DNA from: Burkholderiales bacterium
GTDB taxonomy: Bacteria > Pseudomonadota > Gammaproteobacteria > Burkholderiales > SG8-39
Length of the DNA stretch: 64,000 nt
Direction of reading: 5' to 3'
Assembly: GCA_020848075.1 (NCBI GenBank)
Contig: JADLAV010000020.1
Location: 62,001 to 126,000, forward strand
Part shown: positions 1 through 8,282 of the stretch, piece after piece
How the letters are laid out: every line of letters begins with the position of its first letter
Numbering within the stretch: position 1 is the first letter of the stretch
Program-made: the position numbers and the translations under genes
The notes under the pieces: model-generated
The model's input: only the letters and a program-made list of their open reading frames with translations
What the model was told of the DNA's origin: nothing
Database searches by the model: none

Positions 1-1
1 C

Positions 2-1324
2 GGCATCTTCGCGCTCGGTTCGGCGCTCGCCGCCCTGGGCGGCGCGCTGCAATTGCCGCGCGAGCCCGCCAACCTCGGGCTCGACCTCGGCACCATCGGC
101 GACGCGTTTGTCGTCGTGGTGGTGGGCGGGATGGGCAGCATTCCGGGCGCCTACCTCGCCGCGCTCATCATCGCCGAGATCAAGGCCGTCTGCTACGGCA
201 TCGGAGCGGTGCAGGTGTTCGGCGCCAGTTTCTCGTTCTCGAAGCTCACGCTGGTGGTCGAGTTCATCGTGATGGCGGCGGTGCTGATCTGGCGCCCCTG
301 GGGCCTGCTCGGCAAGCCGCAGGGCATGGTGCGCGGCGCGGCGGCGGCCGAGGCACCGATCCGGCCGATGCGGCGCGCAGGCGTCGTCGCCACGGCGGCG
401 CTCGGTGCCGCATTGCTGGCGCTGCCGCTGGCCGGTCAGGCGTTCCCGTATCTCACCGTGCTGATGATCGACCTGCTGATCGCGGTGCTGTTCGCGACCA
501 GCCTGCACTTCATCATGGGGCCGGGCGGCATGCACTCGTTCGGGCACGCCGCGTATTTCGGGCTGGGCGCCTATGGCGCCGCCGCGCTGCTCAAGGGCCT
601 GGCGCTGCCGATGGAGCTCGCGCTCGCGGCCGCGCCGCTGGTTGCACTTGCCGGGGGCCTGCTGTTCGGCTGGTTCGCGGTGCGCCTGTCGGGGGTCTAC
701 CTGGCGATGCTCACGCTGGCGTTCGCCCAGATCGTCTGGTCGATCGTCTACCAGTGGGACGAGGTCACCGGCGGCAGCAACGGAATGGTCGGCATCTGGC
801 CGTCCGCGCGCTTCGCGTCGAAGACCGCGTATTACTACCTGACGCTGGCGCTGGTCGGCGCGAGCGTGTTCGCGCTGCGCCGGATGCTGTTCGCGCCGTT
901 CGGTTACGCGATGCGCGCCGGGCGGGACTCGCCGCTGCGCGCCGAGAGCACCGGCATCGGCGTGATCGGCGTGCACTGGGCCGGCTTCGCGATCGCGTCG
1001 CTGTTCTGCGGCCTGGCCGGAGCGCTCTACGCGTTCGGCAAGGGCTCGATTTCGCCGGAGACGATTCACGTCGGTCGCTCGATCGACGCGCTGGTGATGG
1101 TGCTGCTCGGCGGAGTGCAGACGCTCTCGGGTCCGATCGTGGGCAGCGCGGTCTTCACCTGGCTGCAGGACTGGATGATCCGCGCCACCGACTACTGGCG
1201 CGCGTTGCTCGGCTTCGCGATCCTGGTGCTGGTGCTCGCGTTCCCGCAGGGCATCGTCGGCGGGCTCGCGGCCGCCTGGGAGCGCTGGCGCCCACCCGCG
1301 GCGGCCGCGGAAGGTCGGCGATGA
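2..1324 (+). CDS. Branched-chain amino acid-type ABC transporter permease, LivH-LivM fusion (5' end outside window)
   Basis: Inner-membrane permease of a HAAT-family (Liv) ABC importer. The frame is open from base 2 with no credible start, so the N-terminus lies upstream; a TTG at 53 is inside the protein. The first ~100 visible residues (VVGGMGSIPGAYLAALII, then WRPWGLLGK) are the end of a LivH permease. After a short Arg/Ala linker a complete LivM follows, with the GPGGMHSFGHAAYFGLGAYG signature and the GGSNGM loop. LivH and LivM are usually separate proteins, so this is a fusion. It ends in an ATGA overlap with livG. The substrate cannot be read from the permease; the downstream enamidase suggests a small amide or amino-acid-like compound (inference). 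Confidence 0.9.
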   Translation, partial: GIFALGSALAALGGALQLPREPANLGLDLGTIGDAFVVVVVGGMGSIPGAYLAALIIAEIKAVCYGIGAVQVFGASFSFSKLTLVVEFIVMAAVLIWRPWGLLGKPQGMVRGAAAAEAPIRPMRRAGVVATAALGAALLALPLAGQAFPYLTVLMIDLLIAVLFATSLHFIMGPGGMHSFGHAAYFGLGAYGAAALLKGLALPMELALAAAPLVALAGGLLFGWFAVRLSGVYLAMLTLAFAQIVWSIVYQWDEVTGGSNGMVGIWPSARFASKTAYYYLTLALVGASVFALRRMLFAPFGYAMRAGRDSPLRAESTGIGVIGVHWAGFAIASLFCGLAGALYAFGKGSISPETIHVGRSIDALVMVLLGGVQTLSGPIVGSAVFTWLQDWMIRATDYWRALLGFAILVLVLAFPQGIVGGLAAAWERWRPPAAAAEGRR

Positions 1325-2139
1325 CCGCGCTGCTGAAGGTGCAGGGCCTGCGCAAGACCTTCGGCGGCGTGCACGCGGTCGAGGACGTGAGCTTCGAGCT
1401 GGCTTCGGGCGAGCTACTCGCGATGATCGGCCCCAACGGCGCTGGCAAATCGACCTGCTTCAACATGATCAACGGCCAGCTCGCCCCCGATTCCGGCAGT
1501 GTCGCGCTGGGAGGGCGCGAGATCGCCGGACGGCCGCCGCGCGAGATCTGGCGGCTCGGAGTGGGCCGCACTTTCCAGGTCGCGGCCACCTACGCATCGA
1601 TGACGGTGGTCGAGAACGTGCAGATGGCGCTGCTGTCGCTGCACGGCCAGCTGTTCCGGCTGTGGGCGCGCGCCGCAGCTCTGCACCGCAGCGAGGCGCT
1701 CGAGCTGCTGGCCGCGGTCGGGCTGGGCCAGCGCGCCGACGAGCCATGCAGCACGCTCGCCTACGGCGACCTGAAACGGGTCGAACTGGCGATCGCGCTC
1801 GCCAACCGGCCGGCGCTGCTGCTGATGGACGAGCCCACTGCGGGGATGGCACCGCTCGAGCGCAATGCGCTGATGCAGCTCACCCGCGACCTGGTCAAGG
1901 AACGCGGCATCGGCGTGCTGTTCACCGAGCACAGCATGGACGTCGTCTTCGCGCACGCCGACCGGATCATGGTACTGGCGCGCGGGCGACTGATCGCCGA
2001 GGGCGCGCCCGCGGCGATTCGCGACGATCGGCAGGTGCGCGAAGTCTATTTCGGCAGCGGCCGCCTGGTGAGGACGGCGCATGCCGCCGCGCCCGGTTCG
2101 GCTGCGGCTGGCACGCGCGCGGCCGCAGGTCCGCCATGA
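1321..2139 (+). CDS. livG: Liv-type ABC transporter ATP-binding protein LivG
   Basis: One of two cytoplasmic ATPases powering the Liv-type importer, 272 residues. Walker A GPNGAGKST is at about 37-45, the Q-loop at Q86, and Walker B LLLMDEP at about 167-172. The ABC signature is the degenerate LAYGD (146-150) usual for LivG rather than LSGGQ. The ATG overlaps the permease stop (ATGA). The C-terminal ~20 residues are a low-complexity Ala/Gly tail, and the gene again ends in an ATGA overlap with livF, so permease, LivG and LivF are translationally coupled. Confidence 0.93.
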   Translation: MTALLKVQGLRKTFGGVHAVEDVSFELASGELLAMIGPNGAGKSTCFNMINGQLAPDSGSVALGGREIAGRPPREIWRLGVGRTFQVAATYASMTVVENVQMALLSLHGQLFRLWARAAALHRSEALELLAAVGLGQRADEPCSTLAYGDLKRVELAIALANRPALLLMDEPTAGMAPLERNALMQLTRDLVKERGIGVLFTEHSMDVVFAHADRIMVLARGRLIAEGAPAAIRDDRQVREVYFGSGRLVRTAHAAAPGSAAAGTRAAAGPP

Positions 2140-2849
2140 GCGCCACGCTGCTCTCGGTGCGCGGGCTCGATGCGTGGTATGGGCGCGCGCAGGTGCTCTA
2201 CGGCGTCGACCTGGAGGTGGGCGACGGCGAGGTGGTCGCGCTGATGGGCCGCAACGGCGCCGGCAAGAGCACGACGATGAAGGCGATCATGGGGCTGCTC
2301 GCGGCCCGCCGCGGCGAGATCGTCTTCGCCGGCGAGCGCATCGACGGCATGGCGCCGTATCGCATCAGCCGTGCCGGCCTGGGCTACGTACCGGAAGACC
2401 GGCGCATCTTCACCGACCTGACGGTGCTCGAGAACCTCGAGGTCGGCCGGCGGCCGCTGCGCGCCGGCGCGCCGGCCTGGAGCCCCGAGCGGCTGTTCGC
2501 GTTGTTCCCGAACCTCGGGCGGATGCCGCAGCGGCCCGGCGGGCGCATGAGCGGCGGCGAGCAGCAGATGCTCAGCGTGGCGCGCACGCTGATGGGCAAT
2601 CCCCGGCTGGTGCTGCTCGACGAGCCGTCCGAGGGCGTCGCGCCGGTCATCGTCGAGCAGATGGCCGACATGATCGTGGAACTGAAGAAGCAGGGACTGT
2701 CGGTGCTGCTGTCGGAGCAGAACGTGCCGTTCGCCTCCGCGGTGAGCGATCGCGCCTGCGTGCTCGAGAAGGGGCAGGTGCGGTTCGTCGGCGCGATGGC
2801 GCAGCTCGAAGCCGACGAGGCGGCGCGCCGCGAGTACCTCGAGGTGTGA
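2136..2849 (+). CDS. livF: Liv-type ABC transporter ATP-binding protein LivF
   Basis: Second ATPase of the importer, 237 residues, normal LivF length. Walker A GRNGAGKST at about 38-46, signature MSGGEQQ at 138-144, Walker B LLDEPSEG from about 160; the EPSEG form after Walker B is characteristic of LivF. It starts within the livG stop codon and is followed 81 bp later by the enamidase gene with its own strong ribosome binding site. No substrate-binding protein gene is visible on this side; if present it would be upstream of the window. Confidence 0.93.
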   Translation: MSATLLSVRGLDAWYGRAQVLYGVDLEVGDGEVVALMGRNGAGKSTTMKAIMGLLAARRGEIVFAGERIDGMAPYRISRAGLGYVPEDRRIFTDLTVLENLEVGRRPLRAGAPAWSPERLFALFPNLGRMPQRPGGRMSGGEQQMLSVARTLMGNPRLVLLDEPSEGVAPVIVEQMADMIVELKKQGLSVLLSEQNVPFASAVSDRACVLEKGQVRFVGAMAQLEADEAARREYLEV

Positions 2850-2930
2850 CCGGGTGAGAGAAGGTGTGAGCGGCCGCGGCCGCCGCGGGCGGGCCGCGGC
2901 GACCGCAGGCGCTGGCAAGGAGGCAATGCG

Positions 2931-4133
2931 ATGGCGATGGCAAGCGGTGCCGGCAGCTCCGGCAAGGTGGTGATTCGCAACGTCGGGCTGATGCTCTCGG
3001 GGGACATCGATCGCCCGATCCTCGATGCGGACACGGTGGTCGTCGACGACGGCGTGATCGTCGCGGTGGGCCGCGCGAACGACTGCGACACCGGCGGGCC
3101 CGCGCGCGTGATCGACGCCAGAGGCACCGCGCTCGCGCCGGGCCTGATCGACTCGCACGTGCACCCGGTCTTCGGCGACTGGACGCCGCGGCAGAACCAG
3201 CTCGGCTGGATCGAATCCTGCCTGCACGGCGGGGTCACCACGATGGTGTCGGCCGGTGAAGTGCACGTGCCGGGGCGTCCGAAGGACGTCGTCGGCGTCA
3301 AGGCGCTGGCGATCACCGCACAGCGCGCCTTCGACGGGATGCGCGCCGCCGGCGTGGGCGGCGGCGTGAAGGTGCTCGCCGGCGCGCCGGTGCTCGAGAA
3401 AGGGATGGTCGAGTCCGATTTCGCCGAACTCGCGGCCGCCGGCGTGAGGCTGCTGGGCGAGATCGGTCTGGGATCGGTGAAGTCGGGCGACGAGGCCGCG
3501 CAGATGGTCCGATGGGCGCGTCGCCACGGCATCCAGAGCACGATCCACACCGGCGGACCGTCGATCCCCGGCTCGGGGCTGATCGACGAGCAGGTGGTGC
3601 TCGAGGCCGACGCCGACGTGATCGGCCACATCAACGGCGGGCACACGGCGCTCGCGTACAAGGCAGTGTGCACGCTGTGCGAAAAGAGCACGCGCGCGCT
3701 GGAGATCGTGCACAACGGTAACGAGCGCATCGCGATCCTCACCGCGCGGCACGCGATCGAATTGAAGTGCCCGCACCGGGTGATTCTCGGCACCGACGCG
3801 CCGGCGGGCTCGGGCGTGCAGCCGCTCGGCATCCTGCGGCTGATCGCGCTGATCTCGAGCATGGCCGACATCCCTGCCGAGATCTGCTTCGGCTTCGCCA
3901 CCGGCAACACCGCGCGCATGCGCGGACTGGCGCAGGGCCTGGTCGAAGCCGGCCGGCCGGCCGACTTCGTGTTCCTCGACCGCGCGCAGCATTCGGCCGG
4001 GCACGACCTGCTCGACAGCGTGCGCCTCGGCGACATCCCCGGCGTGGGCATGGTGATGATCGACGGCATCGTGCGCTGCCAGCGAAGCCGCAACACGCCG
4101 CCAGCGGCCGAGGTGCCGGCGATCGTCGCGTGA
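2931..4133 (+). CDS. Enamidase-type amidohydrolase
   Basis: Metal-dependent amidohydrolase of 400 residues, closely resembling enamidase of Eubacterium barkeri nicotinate fermentation, which hydrolyses 1,4,5,6-tetrahydro-6-oxonicotinate to 2-formylglutarate plus ammonia. Seen: metal-binding HVH at 76-78, then LHGGVTTMVSAG, VPGRPKDVVGVKALAIT, GEIGLGSVKSG, HTGGPSIPGSG, HINGGHTA and the C-terminal RSRNTPPA, all in the family order. The start has AAGGAGG at 2917-2923, seven bases before the ATG. Lying between a Liv importer and a TetR gene, it probably opens an imported cyclic enamide (inference). Other cyclic amides are possible substrates; no nicotinate hydroxylase or reductase is in the window. 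Confidence 0.85.
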   Translation: MAMASGAGSSGKVVIRNVGLMLSGDIDRPILDADTVVVDDGVIVAVGRANDCDTGGPARVIDARGTALAPGLIDSHVHPVFGDWTPRQNQLGWIESCLHGGVTTMVSAGEVHVPGRPKDVVGVKALAITAQRAFDGMRAAGVGGGVKVLAGAPVLEKGMVESDFAELAAAGVRLLGEIGLGSVKSGDEAAQMVRWARRHGIQSTIHTGGPSIPGSGLIDEQVVLEADADVIGHINGGHTALAYKAVCTLCEKSTRALEIVHNGNERIAILTARHAIELKCPHRVILGTDAPAGSGVQPLGILRLIALISSMADIPAEICFGFATGNTARMRGLAQGLVEAGRPADFVFLDRAQHSAGHDLLDSVRLGDIPGVGMVMIDGIVRCQRSRNTPPAAEVPAIVA

Positions 4134-4795
4134 GCGTGACGCGGCCGGTCCGAGCCCCCGCGAAGCGTCACCGCGACGCCGGGGCGACGCGCGCGCGCAT
4201 CCTGAAGGCGGCCGCGGCAGAGTTCGCGCAACACGGCTTCGCGGGCGGCCGCGGCGAGCGCATCGCGCGTCGTGCGCGGTCGAGCGAACGCATGCTCTAC
4301 TACTATTTCGGCAGCAAGGACGAGCTGTTCCGCGCGGTGCTCGAAGCGGCCTACGCGTCGCTGCGTGACGCCGAGCGCGCGGTGCAACTCGACCGCGACG
4401 ATCCCGCGGCTGCGCTTGGGCAGTTCTGCCGCTTCGTCTGGCGCTACTACGCCGAGCATCCGCATTTCATTGGCGTGCTGAACACCGAGAACCTGTATCG
4501 CGCGCGCCACCTGCGCAAGTCGGGGCGGCTCGACGAGCTGGTCGGCCCCGTCGTCGGCCTCCTCGCGCAACTGCTCGCCGACGGCCAGGCGCGCGGGGCG
4601 TTTCGCGCCGACGTCGATCCGGTCGACCTGTACGTCGCGATCGCGGGGCTGGGCTACTTCCGCCTGTCGAACCGCCATACGCTGTCCGCGGTGCTGGGCC
4701 GTGACGTGACCGAGCCCGGGGAGCTGGAGCGCTACTGGGAGATGGCGTCGAACATGGTCACGGATTACCTGCGGGCGCCCCGCGATCGCTCGTGA
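4130..4795 (+). CDS. TetR/AcrR family transcriptional regulator
   Basis: DNA-binding repressor of 221 residues. Residues ~20-65 form the TetR helix-turn-helix (ARILKAAAAEFAQHGF then LYYYFGSKDELFRAVL); the C-terminal ligand domain resembles the RutR/YcdC-type TetR_C class. The GTG start overlaps the enamidase stop (GTGA), with a second GTG two codons later (4136). Coupling to the enamidase makes it the likely local regulator of that gene and the importer, with a cyclic amide or its product as a plausible effector (inference). The 123 bp after it hold nothing recognisable. Confidence 0.88.
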   Translation: MSVTRPVRAPAKRHRDAGATRARILKAAAAEFAQHGFAGGRGERIARRARSSERMLYYYFGSKDELFRAVLEAAYASLRDAERAVQLDRDDPAAALGQFCRFVWRYYAEHPHFIGVLNTENLYRARHLRKSGRLDELVGPVVGLLAQLLADGQARGAFRADVDPVDLYVAIAGLGYFRLSNRHTLSAVLGRDVTEPGELERYWEMASNMVTDYLRAPRDRS

Positions 4796-4918
4796 TGGGG
4801 CGCCTGTACGCGCCGGCCGAGCGCGCGCTTCCTGCTGCTTGCCTGCCGGCCGCTCGGTGAGCCGATCGTGTAGTACGGGCCCATCGTCATGAACGCGCGC
4901 GCGACGCTGGACGCTCCG

Positions 4919-5686
4919 CTACTTGGCGCGGGTCAGCGGCACGAACCGGACGGGGATTGTGCGGCGGGTCGTCGTGGTCCCGCCGGCATTCTTGACGATG
5001 AGGAGTAGGTCCTGGGCGTCGTGCCGGCTGCCCACGGGGATGACGAGGCGTCCCCCGGGCTTGAGCTGCGCCACGAGCGCGGGCGGCACGTCCGGCGCTG
5101 CGGCAGTCACGAGAATCCCGTCGAAGGGGGCGGCGTCGGGCCACCCTTGGTAGCCGTCCCCGATCCGGGTGAGGACGTTCGCGTATCCGGCGGCCTTCAG
5201 GTTCGCGGCGCCCTGCTTCGCGACCGGTTCCAGGATCTCGATCGTATAGACCTTCGCGACCAGCTCGGCGAGCACCGCGGCCTGGTAACCCGAGCCGGTG
5301 CCGATCTCGAGCACGACGTCAGTGGGTTTCGGATCGAGGAGGTCGGTCATCAAGGCGACGATGTAGGGCTGGGAGATCGTCTGGCCATGACCGATCGGCA
5401 GCGGCCGGTTCTCGTAGGCGACGCGTTCCTGGCTCGGGGGCACGAACCGGTGCCGCGGCACTTTGCCCATCGCAGCCATCACCGAGTCGGCGAATTGGGC
5501 GCGGCCGGTTTCGGCACCGGTTGCCCGGGCCATGGCCGCGATCTCGACGACCATCGCAGCGCGGCGCGCCGAGTCCGAGTCGAGCGCGGCCCCTGGTGTC
5601 GGCTTCAGCGCGCCGAGCACGCCGGCGAGGAGAGCCAGCCGACCGAGAATGGCGCGTCCGGAGATCGATCTCGAAAGGAGTTTCAT
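4919..5686 (-). CDS. pcm: Protein-L-isoaspartate O-methyltransferase with N-terminal signal/anchor
   Basis: SAM-dependent repair enzyme that methylates L-isoaspartyl residues. The body matches PCMT: RHRFVPP, the LPIGHGQTISQPYIVALM loop, SAM motif VLEIGTGSGYQAAVL, and LKPGGRLVIPVG near the end. The chosen ATG gives 255 residues beginning MKLLSRS with a basic, then hydrophobic segment (~10-30) ending in Ala residues, which looks like a secretion signal or anchor absent from classic cytoplasmic PCMT. An ATG at 5725 is possible but lies in an AT-rich promoter-like stretch; neither start has a clear Shine-Dalgarno. If exported, the SAM supply is unexplained, so a membrane-anchored cytosolic enzyme is an alternative. 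Confidence 0.82.
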   Translation of the reverse strand: MKLLSRSISGRAILGRLALLAGVLGALKPTPGAALDSDSARRAAMVVEIAAMARATGAETGRAQFADSVMAAMGKVPRHRFVPPSQERVAYENRPLPIGHGQTISQPYIVALMTDLLDPKPTDVVLEIGTGSGYQAAVLAELVAKVYTIEILEPVAKQGAANLKAAGYANVLTRIGDGYQGWPDAAPFDGILVTAAAPDVPPALVAQLKPGGRLVIPVGSRHDAQDLLLIVKNAGGTTTTRRTIPVRFVPLTRAK

Positions 5687-5750
5687 GCAGATTAGTGAAC
5701 TGAGTATCAATATGTTATGAAACAATATTAAAGTGCAATCTAAAGTCTGC
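5687..5750 (-). promoter_or_regulatory. AT-rich promoter region upstream of pcm
   Basis: About 60 bp of strongly AT-rich DNA in an otherwise GC-rich window. Read on the minus strand it holds a TTGCAC hexamer followed 15-17 bp later by TAACAT/ACATAT, a plausible sigma-70 promoter just upstream of the chosen pcm start. It also separates pcm from paaX. The exact start point cannot be fixed by eye. Confidence 0.35.
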
Positions 5751-5777
5751 GCACGGGTTGTGGCGCCGCGCTTCGAG

Positions 5778-6770
5778 TCAGCCGGAGACCGGTGCCAGGG
5801 CGGCCGCCGCCGTCGGCGCAGCGCCCCCGGCGTCCGCTTGCGCCAAGCCGCCGAACCGCGCGAAGAAATACGGCGCTGCCTGCGGAAGGGGACCCTCCGG
5901 CGTCTGCAAGGTGGCCATGAGGTGCTGTTCGGTCAGCCGCTGCGTGAGCCGGTACAGGTTCCGGCAGAGCAGCCGCGCCGCCGATCCCGGCCAGTGCTGG
6001 GGCAGCAACTGCTCCGGCAGGAGCGGGTCGCGCAGCATGACGCGGCGGTACTCGTGGATGAGCAGCGTGCGCACCATGAAGCACTGCTCGGGGTCGAGCT
6101 TGCCTTCCGGGTGGCGCTGGAAGAGCTGCAAGACCGGGCGGAAGCGGTCGAGAAACGCCCGGTAGTCGCGCTCGAGGCGCGCGAAATCCCACGCGTGCTG
6201 CACCGCGTCGCCGAGCGCCGTGTCCGGAAAAGACGCGTCCGCAGTCGCGTTCATGACGAGCAGGTGCTGCTCCGCCTCGTGCTCCTGGAGGATCGCGGCG
6301 ACGGCATCCTCGTCGATCGCAGGATGCGCCATCACGCCGCCCGCGAACCGTCCGAACCCCATCCAGGCGAGCTCGTCGCGGAGGGCGCGTCGCCGAGCCG
6401 GGGACAGCCGGTCGCCCGACCCGATCACCAGGCACCAGCGTCCGTCCCAGGCGCCGGTGCTCGCGGCATAGATTTTCCGGAACGCCGCCTCGAAGCGGCG
6501 CCGCCCGCTCTCGGTCAGCGTGTAGTGGCTGCGGCGGCCCACCTGCTCGCCACGCAGCCAGTGCTCGCGGGCGAGGCGGAACACGGTCGTGCGCACCGCG
6601 CGCTCGTTCACGCCGAACGAGGCAAGGAGGCGGATGAGCCCCCCGAGCCACACGGTGCCGCCGTGCGGCGCGATCGCATCGCCGAACACCGTCACCACGA
6701 GCGATTTCGTCCGCAACGGGCGCGCTCGCAGGTATTCGTGCAGCGCTTCGTCGACCGCTCGTATCTTCAT
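5778..6770 (-). CDS. paaX: PaaX family phenylacetate degradation regulator
   Basis: Transcriptional repressor of 330 residues. PaaX proteins bind paa promoters and are released by phenylacetyl-CoA. Seen: N-terminal winged-helix region with LRTKSLVVTVFGDAIAPHGG and RTTVFRLAREHWL, then SHYTLTESGRRRFEAA, and the C-terminal WCLVI and HEYRRVMLRDPLLPEQLLP stretches typical of the family. The last ~20 residues are a low-complexity Ala tail. The gene lies 43 bp after paaK on the same strand, matching a role in controlling that ligase (inference). Confidence 0.92.
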   Translation of the reverse strand: MKIRAVDEALHEYLRARPLRTKSLVVTVFGDAIAPHGGTVWLGGLIRLLASFGVNERAVRTTVFRLAREHWLRGEQVGRRSHYTLTESGRRRFEAAFRKIYAASTGAWDGRWCLVIGSGDRLSPARRRALRDELAWMGFGRFAGGVMAHPAIDEDAVAAILQEHEAEQHLLVMNATADASFPDTALGDAVQHAWDFARLERDYRAFLDRFRPVLQLFQRHPEGKLDPEQCFMVRTLLIHEYRRVMLRDPLLPEQLLPQHWPGSAARLLCRNLYRLTQRLTEQHLMATLQTPEGPLPQAAPYFFARFGGLAQADAGGAAPTAAAALAPVSG

Positions 6771-6813
6771 GCCGGTCCGGCCCTGATTCGTTCCGCGCGC
6801 GGGGTCGCGCCGC

Positions 6814-8121
6814 TCAGGACTTCGGCCGCAGATCGACCACCCGCTTCGCCTTGCCCTGGGACCGCTCGATCTTGCCCGGCTCGAGCACCGTCACGTGCGT
6901 GCTCACCCCGACGTAGCTCTTCACCATGTGCTGCACGTGCTTCTCGAGGGAAGAGCGCTCCGCGTCCCGCATCCGACCGGCGAGCTCCTGGCGCATCTCG
7001 ACGTACACGGTCATGTCGTCGAGCGGGCCTTCGCGCTTCACCTCGATCAGGTAGTGCGGCGCGAGCTTCTCCTCCTTTACCAGGAGCTCCTCGATCTGGG
7101 TCGGGAACACGTTCACGCCGCGGATGATCAGCATGTCGTCGCTGCGGCCGGTGATGCGCCCCATCCGCCGCATCGTGCGGGCGGTGCCCGGCATCAGCCG
7201 GGTGAGGTCACGGGTCCGGTAGCGGATGATCGGGAGCGCCTCCTTGGTGAGCGAGGTGAAGACGAGCTCGCCCGGCTCGCCGTCGGGCACCAGCGCGCCG
7301 GTCGCCGGGTCGACGATCTCGGGATAGAAGTGGTCTTCCCAGACGGTGAGCCCGTCCTTGGTCTCGACGCACTCCTGCGCGACGCCCGGCCCCATCACCT
7401 CCGACAGGCCGTAGATGTCGATCGCCTCGAGGCCCATCCGCTTCTCGATCTGGGCGCGCATCGAGTCGGTCCACGGCTCGGCGCCGAAGATCCCGATGCG
7501 CAGGCTGCTCGCCGCGGGGTCGAGTCCCTGCCGCTCGAACTCGTCGGCGATTGCCAGCATGTAGGAGGGCGTCACCATGATGATCTCCGGCTTGAAGTCC
7601 GTGATCAGCTGAACCTGTCTTTCGGTCATGCCGCCGCCGACCGGGATGACCGCGGCGCCGAGGGTCTCGCCGCCGTAGTGCGCGCCGAGGCCCCCGGTGA
7701 AGAGCCCGTAGCCGTAGGCGACGTGGATCTTGTCGGTCGATCGCCCGCCCGCCGCGCGGATCGACCGCGCCATCACGTGCGACCATGTCTCGATGTCGCG
7801 CTTCGTGTACCCCACCACGGTGGGCTTGCCGGTGGTGCCGCTCGAGGCGTGGATCCGCACGATCTGGTCCATCGGCACCGCGAACATGCCGAACGGGTAG
7901 TTTTCGCGCAGGTCGAGCTTGGTGGTGAACGGAAACTTCGCGAGATCCTCGAGGCGCTTCAGGTCCTCGGGTCGCGCGCCGTGCTGGTCGAACTTGCGGC
8001 GATAGTGCGGGACGCGTTCGTAGGCGTACTTGAGCGCCTGCTTGAGGCGATCGAGCTGCAGCGCGCGCAACTCGTCGACGCTTGCCTTCTCGATGGGTTC
8101 GAGCTGATCGTATTCGGTCAT
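6814..8121 (-). CDS. paaK: Phenylacetate-CoA ligase
   Basis: Cytoplasmic adenylate-forming ligase, 435 residues, converting phenylacetate, ATP and CoA to phenylacetyl-CoA, the entry step of the paa pathway. Seen: SSGTTGKP at 93-100, the YGYGLFTGG and YGLSEVMGPG motifs, YRTRDLTR, and the C-terminal GRSDDMLIIRGVNVFPTQIE hinge characteristic of PaaK. The ATG at 8121 is fixed by AGGAGG just upstream; the frame is open further 5' but that part is unrelated Arg/Ala-rich sequence. Neighbours paaX and paaG share strand and pathway; the ring epoxidase paaABCDE genes are not in the window. Confidence 0.95.
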   Translation of the reverse strand: MTEYDQLEPIEKASVDELRALQLDRLKQALKYAYERVPHYRRKFDQHGARPEDLKRLEDLAKFPFTTKLDLRENYPFGMFAVPMDQIVRIHASSGTTGKPTVVGYTKRDIETWSHVMARSIRAAGGRSTDKIHVAYGYGLFTGGLGAHYGGETLGAAVIPVGGGMTERQVQLITDFKPEIIMVTPSYMLAIADEFERQGLDPAASSLRIGIFGAEPWTDSMRAQIEKRMGLEAIDIYGLSEVMGPGVAQECVETKDGLTVWEDHFYPEIVDPATGALVPDGEPGELVFTSLTKEALPIIRYRTRDLTRLMPGTARTMRRMGRITGRSDDMLIIRGVNVFPTQIEELLVKEEKLAPHYLIEVKREGPLDDMTVYVEMRQELAGRMRDAERSSLEKHVQHMVKSYVGVSTHVTVLEPGKIERSQGKAKRVVDLRPKS

Positions 8122-8282
8122 GATGCACTTCCTCCTGAGCCAGGCCTCCGCGGGTGCGATGCGCCCGGCAGCGCGGCATGCGGTCGATTGAAGCAAAGAC
8201 GCGGCGGGGCTGCCCGGACCCAGATCAATCAAACCGCCGCATGCGGGCGCGGCGGCCGGGTCGGACGGGGCGCCTGCCGGCG

